A stretch of DNA of 26,237 nucleotides, from contig CAUEFX010000064.1 of assembly GCA_958477465.1 (NCBI GenBank), forward strand, positions 1 to 26,237, written 5' to 3'. Shown in pieces: positions 22,004 to 26,237 of the stretch. Position 1 is the first letter of the stretch, and each line of letters opens with the position of its first letter. Source of the DNA: an uncultured Bacteroides sp. (GTDB taxonomy: Bacteria; Bacteroidota; Bacteroidia; Bacteroidales; Bacteroidaceae). The notes under the pieces are model-generated. The model made no database searches. It saw only the letters and a program-made list of their open reading frames with translations, and had not been told where the DNA came from. The position numbers and the translations under genes were made by a program.

Positions 22004-22885
22004 ATGAAGATAAGAAATATTCCTTTCGGATATGAAGTTGTGGGTGGTAGATATGTTGTGAACAACGGTGAAGCCGAAATAATCTCTTCAATTTATAATA
22101 TGTATCTTTCCGGAAAAACTCTGCTCGGTATCGCCGAAGCCCTGACCGAGCAAGAGGTTACATACTTCGAGGACACAAAGGTATGGAATAAAAACATGGT
22201 TTCCCGTATCCTTGCAGACGAAAGGTATCTTGGCAATGAAACCTTCCCTCGGCTCGTTGATTCGAACAATTTCAACTTAGCGAAAAATATACGAGCCGAG
22301 AAGGGAGGTAAAAAAGCAGTTTTGACACCTTTGATGGCAACTGTTAAAGATATGCTATTTTGTGCGGAGTGCGGAGAAACATTCAGCCGAATCAATAAAT
22401 GGCGAACCCGCGAAAAATGGATTTGCAAAGGTAAGTGTAAATGCTCTGTTTATCTTGATGACAGAACGATATGTGAGAGTATCTTATCGGTGCTCAACAG
22501 AGCAATACGGGAATCGAACCTACTAACGGCTCACGTAAAAAATACCGAATATATCGGAAGTATTGAAGTGATACGAAAGAGCAATGAAGTAAATCGCTTG
22601 CTTGAGCAAACAGAAATTGACTTCAAGCGAGCTGCCACAATGATACTCGACTGTGCTTCCGAGCGATACAAATGTTGTGTATTGGGAGGTGGCAAACATG
22701 TATTAAATGCCTTGTCCTCGGAGTATGACCGGCATACCGAGGAGAGTGAGCTTGACGAAGCATTGCTTAAAAGAACAGTTAAGAAAATAACCGTGGGACA
22801 TACGGGAGAATTTACAGTGTATTTCATCGGTGACATTGCCCTGACGAATACCCCAAAGCATACGGAGGCTGAAAATGCAAGCTAA
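22004..22885 (+). CDS. Serine recombinase homologue lacking the catalytic domain
   Basis: The 293-residue protein starts directly with the Recombinase domain (PFGYEVVGGRYVVNNGEAEI, ALTEQEVTYFEDTKVWNKNM, RILADERYLGN, about residues 7-85). A zinc ribbon follows (FCAECGETFSRINKWRTREK, CKGKCKC, about 118-148), then a helical region and a short beta C terminus. The N-terminal resolvase domain with the active serine is absent. The ATG at 22004 has GGAGG upstream and only two bases after the previous stop, so this is not an obvious 5' deletion. It overlaps the complete recombinase gene by 11 bases. It may be a DNA-binding partner or directionality factor for that enzyme. Confidence 0.8.
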   Translation: MKIRNIPFGYEVVGGRYVVNNGEAEIISSIYNMYLSGKTLLGIAEALTEQEVTYFEDTKVWNKNMVSRILADERYLGNETFPRLVDSNNFNLAKNIRAEKGGKKAVLTPLMATVKDMLFCAECGETFSRINKWRTREKWICKGKCKCSVYLDDRTICESILSVLNRAIRESNLLTAHVKNTEYIGSIEVIRKSNEVNRLLEQTEIDFKRAATMILDCASERYKCCVLGGGKHVLNALSSEYDRHTEESELDEALLKRTVKKITVGHTGEFTVYFIGDIALTNTPKHTEAENAS

Positions 22886-24497
22886 TATTAGTCGAATTGT
22901 TACGAGGATAGAAGCTAATCCGCTTCTTTCAAGAACCTCGACCGAATTTGTAAAGAAAAAAGTAGCGGCATATTGCCGTGTGTCTACTGATTCTGAAGAT
23001 CAGCTTAACAGTTATGAAGCTCAGATAGCCTACTATACGGAAGCAATAGCCAAAAATCCTAATTGGACTTTTGCGGGAATATATGCTGATGAAGGTATCA
23101 CGGGAACTGCGACTACAAAGAGAAAAGACTTTCTCCGTTTAATGAGAGATTGCGAAAAAGGAAAGGTCGATTTCATTCTTACTAAATCGGTTTCCCGTTT
23201 TGCTCGTAATACCGTAGATAGTTTGATGTGGACAAGAAAGCTCCGTGCAAAAGGAATCGGCGTCTATTTTGAAGAACAAGCTATCGATTCACTCAAGGCA
23301 GAAAATGAAATGCTTATAGGTTTGTTCAGCGTTATCGCACAGTCTGAGAGTGAAAATATAAGTGCCAACGTCAAGTGGGGTGTTCAGCAGAGAATGAGAA
23401 GCGGCACCTATATGACAAACTTTAATTGCTATGGCTATAGAAAGGGAGACGATGGCATTCCGGTAATTGTTGAGGAAGAAGCGTTGATTATTAAAAAGAT
23501 CTGTCAGTTATTTATTGACGGGTATAGCATGAAGCAAATCTGTGACAGGCTTAGATCGGAAGAGGTCAAAACCTATTCAGGAAAACTGCAATGGCAGCCG
23601 GAACATATACAGCGAATATTGACAAACGAAAAGTATATTGGTGATGTTCTTTTACAAAAAACATTTCGCAGCAACTGTATTGACAAGAAGGCAAAGGTAA
23701 ATCGCGGAGAATTGCCGAAGTATCTGGTGTCAAACAATCACCCTCCGATTATTGATAGGGATACATTCAATATTGTGCAGGTTGAATTGGCAAGAAGATG
23801 TAGTAAAAAAAGCAAATCCGACTTTGCATTGACCGAACGCGGTAAGCATAGTGGGATATACGCTTTGTCTGATATCTTGGTTTGCGGTTCTTGCGGGGCG
23901 CATTATAAAAGAAAGGGAAAAACGAAAAACGGACAAAGAATTGTTTATTGGCGGTGTATAAATCGTATTGAGCACGGGACAAAAATTTGCAAGGATTCGA
24001 TAGGGGTTGAGGAAAAGAAGCTTCATGCAGCAATCTGCCGTTGTCTTTCCAAAATGATGAGTAACCGTGATGAGGTTGTGGAGCTGATAAGAAACAATTT
24101 GCAATATGCTCTTACCGGAAATGATTCTGTGCTTGATGTGTACGCTATCGAAAATCAAATTCAGAGTTATTACGATCAAATGAGTATTTTGTTAGACCGC
24201 TTGTATTCGACAGGCGGAGAGGCGGAAAAATACGAACTTGAGATTAAAAAGATTAACGATAAGATTGCCGCCCTACGTGAACAGCTTTCTACTGAAAAAG
24301 CAAAAGCAACTTCTTCTGATGATCTGAATAGAGAAGTGGAACGAATACTCAATTACATTGCTCAAACAGACAAGGACACTTTCGTTGAATATGATGATGT
24401 TACAGTTCGCCGCTTGGTGGAGTGTATCACAGTTTCAAACGATGGGAGAATTGTTGTCACTCTCAAAGGTGGATTCAGGGGAGAGGAAATTATTTAG
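22875..24497 (+). CDS. Large serine recombinase (site-specific, TnpX/TndX type)
   Basis: The 540-residue protein is complete. The resolvase domain carries the nucleophile S37 in AAYCRVSTDSEDQ, ADEGITGTATTKRKDFLRLM and KSVSRFARN; the Recombinase domain follows (GYRKGDDGIPVIVEEEALII, WQPEHIQRILTNEKYIGD), then the zinc ribbon (CGSCGAHYKRKG and CINRIEHGTKIC) and a coiled-coil/C-terminal part (EIKKINDKIAALREQL; RRLVECITVSNDG). The ATG at 22875 has GGAGG eight bases upstream. It would integrate and excise the element by 2-bp staggered strand exchange. As it is intact, it is the one enzyme here that could still move the region if its att sites remain. Confidence 0.93.
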   Translation: MQANISRIVTRIEANPLLSRTSTEFVKKKVAAYCRVSTDSEDQLNSYEAQIAYYTEAIAKNPNWTFAGIYADEGITGTATTKRKDFLRLMRDCEKGKVDFILTKSVSRFARNTVDSLMWTRKLRAKGIGVYFEEQAIDSLKAENEMLIGLFSVIAQSESENISANVKWGVQQRMRSGTYMTNFNCYGYRKGDDGIPVIVEEEALIIKKICQLFIDGYSMKQICDRLRSEEVKTYSGKLQWQPEHIQRILTNEKYIGDVLLQKTFRSNCIDKKAKVNRGELPKYLVSNNHPPIIDRDTFNIVQVELARRCSKKSKSDFALTERGKHSGIYALSDILVCGSCGAHYKRKGKTKNGQRIVYWRCINRIEHGTKICKDSIGVEEKKLHAAICRCLSKMMSNRDEVVELIRNNLQYALTGNDSVLDVYAIENQIQSYYDQMSILLDRLYSTGGEAEKYELEIKKINDKIAALREQLSTEKAKATSSDDLNREVERILNYIAQTDKDTFVEYDDVTVRRLVECITVSNDGRIVVTLKGGFRGEEII

Positions 24498-24646
24498 GTT
24501 TATTTCTGCAAAAGGTATTTACAACGCAACAATTTGTGGTATTATGTTAGTGTAAAGTGAATTGGAGCGGAAATCTATTGATAGTTAGGAGGTTTCCCTT
24601 TTATAGCATTGCGCCATCTTTGTTGTACGAAAAAGCTACAACAGAC

Positions 24647-24682
24647 AAAAAGCACAAGATATTGCGTATCTTGTGCTTTTTT
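24647..24682 (+). terminator. Strong terminator after the recombinase operon
   Basis: A perfect 15-bp stem, AAAAAGCACAAGATA (24647-24661) with its complement (24667-24681), ends in a T run. Its A run makes it bidirectional. Confidence 0.85.
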
Positions 24683-24763
24683 GTTACTATATCTTGTGAT
24701 TTTGTCGTTGGACAAAATCTTTGAATTTAACAGCTGCATTTCGGCGCTTTTTTCAAAAAACAG

Positions 24764-24781
24764 GTCTTGAACTTACGACAT
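24764..24781 (-). repeat. T-arm-like sequence, right copy (possible att site)
   Basis: The reverse complement matches the tRNA-Asn T arm at 21-38 in 15 of 18 positions and lies about 150 bases before the tyrosine integrase gene, where attP is usually found. It is a direct repeat of 202-219. Confidence 0.5.
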
Positions 24782-24825
24782 ATCGTTTTTGCTCGATAGG
24801 GTACTACAATTTTATAATAATTTTT

Positions 24826-24860
24826 AAGAGAGAACAAGTTTTTAGGTTCTCTCTTTTTTG
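24826..24860 (+). terminator. Terminator before the integrase gene
   Basis: AAGAGAGAAC (24826-24835) pairs with GTTCTCTCTT (24846-24855), followed by TTTTT. Confidence 0.75.
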
Positions 24861-24934
24861 TTGCTGTTTGAGTGTAGTTTCCCCAAGGTGATAAGAAAAA
24901 TTATAATTATAGTAATAACGAAAAGGAGAACAAT

Positions 24935-25852
24935 ATGAAATATGGAATGTGGTTGGACGAATGTTTTCGTAATTACATACAGCCGTCGTCGAAGATAAAA
25001 ACTTGCGAAAGGTACTCTGAAATCATTGAGAAGCACCTGAAAGTAAAATTGGGAGAATATGAGCTTGACGAACTGACGCCGCTTGTTTTGCAGAGATATG
25101 TTACGGGGCTGATGCAGAGCGGGAATATTGTAACAGGAAAAGGTTTGGCGGCGAATTCGGTGAACGGAATTATTACGGTGATACAGAATTCGCTGAAACT
25201 CGCTTACACGCTCGGAGAACTCAAAGAATACACGGCAGACAAAATCAAACGCCCGAAAACGAAAGAGAAAGAAGTATCCTGTTTTTCGCTTGCCGAACAG
25301 AAGAAGATAGAGCAGGCGGCGTTATCGAGTAAGAAACGGAAATTTATCGGGATCGTGATTTGTCTTTATTCGGGTTTGCGTATCGGAGAATTGCTTGCGC
25401 TTACTTGGGCAGATATTGATTTCACGAAAGGAACGCTTGCGGTGAACAAAACTTGCCACGACGGACGAGATGAAAAAGGGAATCTCTGCCGGATTACAGA
25501 CTTGCCGAAAACAGCTTCTTCCAAAAGAATGATTCCGCTTCCGAAGCAGTTGCTTCCCGTTCTGAAAGAGTATAAACGAAAAAGCATTTCGGAATATGTT
25601 GTGGAATCGGAAAATGGAGAGCCGCCTACGGTGCGATCTTATCAAAGAACTTTTGAACTTTTGCAAAAGCGTTTGCATATCGAGCGTAAAGGTTTTCACT
25701 CACTTCGAGATGATTCACTCAAAAAATCGATATATTTGTCCGTAAAGGAAATCAGTAAAAAATGGAATAATCCGGTTAGAGATTGGGGCAAAATAATAGG
25801 GCAGTTTATGATGTTTTTTGAAGAACGTTTTGGTGAAATACGAACTGCATGA
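24935..25852 (+). CDS. Tyrosine recombinase, catalytic C terminus replaced by IS256 transposase tail
   Basis: The ATG at 24935 follows AAAAGGAG. Residues 1-110 form the SAM-like core-binding domain (LDECFRNYIQ, TPLVLQRYVTGLM, TVIQNSLKLAYTLGE). From about 115 the catalytic domain begins, with the first arginine in LYSGLRIGELLALTW. It reaches box II at KGFHSLR (R258 is the second catalytic arginine) and then breaks. The next 47 residues (DDSLKKSIYLSVKEISKKWN, NPVRDWGKIIGQ, FFEERF) instead match the C-terminal end of IS256/Mutator-type transposases. The second histidine and the tyrosine nucleophile are absent, so the integrase cannot be active. The frame is open across the junction by chance. 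Confidence 0.85.
   Translation: MKYGMWLDECFRNYIQPSSKIKTCERYSEIIEKHLKVKLGEYELDELTPLVLQRYVTGLMQSGNIVTGKGLAANSVNGIITVIQNSLKLAYTLGELKEYTADKIKRPKTKEKEVSCFSLAEQKKIEQAALSSKKRKFIGIVICLYSGLRIGELLALTWADIDFTKGTLAVNKTCHDGRDEKGNLCRITDLPKTASSKRMIPLPKQLLPVLKEYKRKSISEYVVESENGEPPTVRSYQRTFELLQKRLHIERKGFHSLRDDSLKKSIYLSVKEISKKWNNPVRDWGKIIGQFMMFFEERFGEIRTA
25709..25852 (+). mobile_element. IS256-family transposase 3' remnant
   Basis: The encoded SLKKSIYLSVKEISKKWNNP, then VRDWGKIIGQFMMFFEERF, is the usual helical end of IS256-type transposases (L-x-x-x-Y-L-x-x-x-x-x-x-K-K-W, then R-x-W-G/A-x-x-x-x-Q). Only about 140 bases of coding sequence remain and no terminal repeat is obvious after the stop. Confidence 0.65.
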
Positions 25853-26168
25853 TTGGGGCTCTGCCCCAAACCCCGGAGTTTATCGCTTTTGTTTTCCCCT
25901 AAATGGGCAGAAAAAACAGGCGACAGAAAAGTGCCGCCCATTTCGGGGTAAAATCCGTACAGCCGCTCAGGTCGCACTCCTGCGTTGCCGTATCTTGCCG
26001 TACGGAAAAAGCCAACTATATTATTAACAATTGTTTAGAAGATTATTCTATTTACACGGTTTGCGCAACACTCCCCGTCGCTACGCTCCTCAGTGGTTTC
26101 AGATCGGCCCCTTCGGGGCTGAAAATGTTACTAAGAAAAAATCCTTGTAAAAAAAGTGTCAACTTATC
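25853..26168. other. Gene-free region with inverted repeats
   Basis: No ORF with a ribosome site is present. Visible structures are GGGGCTCTGCCCC directly after the integrase stop, an inverted repeat at 25896-25948 (CCCCTAAATGGGC with GCCCATTTCGGGG, one mismatch), and a GGCCCCTTCGGGGCTG hairpin near 26106. These may be terminators or ends of lost elements. Confidence 0.45.
25896..25948. repeat. Inverted repeat, 13-base arms
   Basis: CCCCTAAATGGGC (25896-25908) and GCCCATTTCGGGG (25936-25948) pair with one mismatch around a 27-base A-rich loop. Confidence 0.5.
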
Positions 26169-26197
26169 TTGACAATTTCAAACTGATGTGATATAAT
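26169..26197 (+). promoter_or_regulatory. Consensus promoter for the gene leaving the window
   Basis: TTGACA at 26169-26174 and TATAAT at 26192-26197, spacer 17. Confidence 0.85.
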
Positions 26198-26227
26198 AGT
26201 TTCATTCCAGAAAAGGAGTAAAAAAAT

Positions 26228-26237
26228 ATGCGGCAAG
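26228..26237 (+). CDS. Start of a gene cut by the window end
   Basis: AAGGAG (26213-26218) and an ATG at 26228 follow the consensus promoter. Only M-R-Q is visible, so nothing can be said about the product. Confidence 0.6.

Larger units (their letters stand above)
315..24497 (+). mobile_element. Decayed clostridial ICE carrying a cargo insertion
   Basis: The interval is framed by typical ICE genes: ParB-like, DUF6133-like, InlB-repeat and hydrolase-tail genes on the left; Xre/ImmA, sigma-like, MazF and tandem serine recombinases on the right. No relaxase, coupling protein, VirB4 or VirB6 gene is present. Broken recombinases, insertion-sequence pieces and a cut group II intron show repeated insertion and deletion. 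The exact ends cannot be fixed from one sequence because serine-recombinase att cores are very short. Confidence 0.6.
24498..24934. other. Gene-free boundary between recombinase and integrase genes
   Basis: No ORF with a ribosome site is present. The stretch holds a small palindrome TGTTGTA/TACAACA (24621-24643), a terminator (24647-24682), ATATCTTGTG at 24689-24698, a T-arm-like sequence (24764-24781) and a second terminator (24826-24860). The right att site of the serine-recombinase element and the attP of the tyrosine integrase would both be expected here. Confidence 0.5.

Noticed and set aside
24285..24555. Overlapping open frames at the end of the serine recombinase gene
   Set aside because: They lie in other frames of a well-supported gene and have no ribosome sites.
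25903..26172. 89-codon frame (start MGRKNRRQ) after the integrase
   Set aside because: No ribosome site, composition unlike a protein, and it covers inverted repeats and the next promoter.
1..26237. CRISPR arrays
   Set aside because: No regularly spaced repeats of suitable length and no cas genes were seen.

Overview
The window reads as a low-to-medium GC clostridial (Bacillota) genome, probably a gut Oscillospiraceae or Lachnospiraceae relative. The signs are strong GGAGG ribosome sites, TTGACA/TATAAT promoters with 17-base spacers, and many protein families typical of clostridial integrative conjugative elements (ICEs). This is inference; no taxonomic marker is complete.

Layout. (1) 1-300: the 3' part of a tRNA-Asn, then terminators and an inverted T-arm-like sequence. 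(2) 315-6776: the left module of a decayed ICE: ParB-like protein, small membrane proteins (one DUF6133-like), a 5'-truncated InlB-repeat/CARDB-like surface protein, a conserved ICE protein, then a group II intron reverse transcriptase whose C terminus is cut and joined to the tail of what looks like an ICE cell-wall hydrolase. No relaxase, VirB4 or VirD4 gene is present, so the element should not be able to conjugate by itself. (3) 6848-7950: a zinc-ribbon ORF and the broken C-terminal half of a serine recombinase. (4) 8079-15602: a cargo cluster on the + strand, visibly more AT-rich than its flanks: ECF sigma factor, overlapping membrane anti-sigma candidate, secreted V8-like serine protease, two related secreted proteins of unknown family, a membrane-anchored protein and a fused ATPase/FtsX-type ABC transporter. 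I recognise no described system with this composition; it is the best candidate here for something new. (5) 15617-17104: mobile debris: a short element with GGGCTGTCTCAA terminal repeats, a LexA-like fragment cut by an IS21-family remnant, and a frameshifted membrane protein. (6) 17141-19265 on the minus strand: Xre repressor, ImmA-type metallopeptidase and a YhcG/DUF1016 PD-(D/E)XK nuclease, controlled from an unusual pair of face-to-face promoters. (7) 19386-24497: the right ICE module: zinc-ribbon protein, structured leader with a 13-codon leader peptide, a sigma-like regulator, a long structured non-coding RNA candidate closed by a 12-bp helix, a conserved unknown, a MazF toxin, a small ORF, a serine recombinase homologue lacking its catalytic domain, and a complete large serine recombinase. 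(8) 24498-26237: terminators, a second T-arm-like site, a tyrosine integrase whose catalytic C terminus has been replaced by the tail of an IS256-type transposase, and a strong promoter for a gene leaving the window.

How the parts may work together (inference): the Xre/ImmA pair and the sigma-like protein would have controlled excision by the serine recombinases. The cargo cluster has its own sigma/anti-sigma sensor and would release a protease and two secreted beta-rich proteins under envelope stress or target contact, with the ABC transporter and membrane protein giving export or self-protection. The conjugation core has been lost through deletions, several of which leave readable chimeric junctions.
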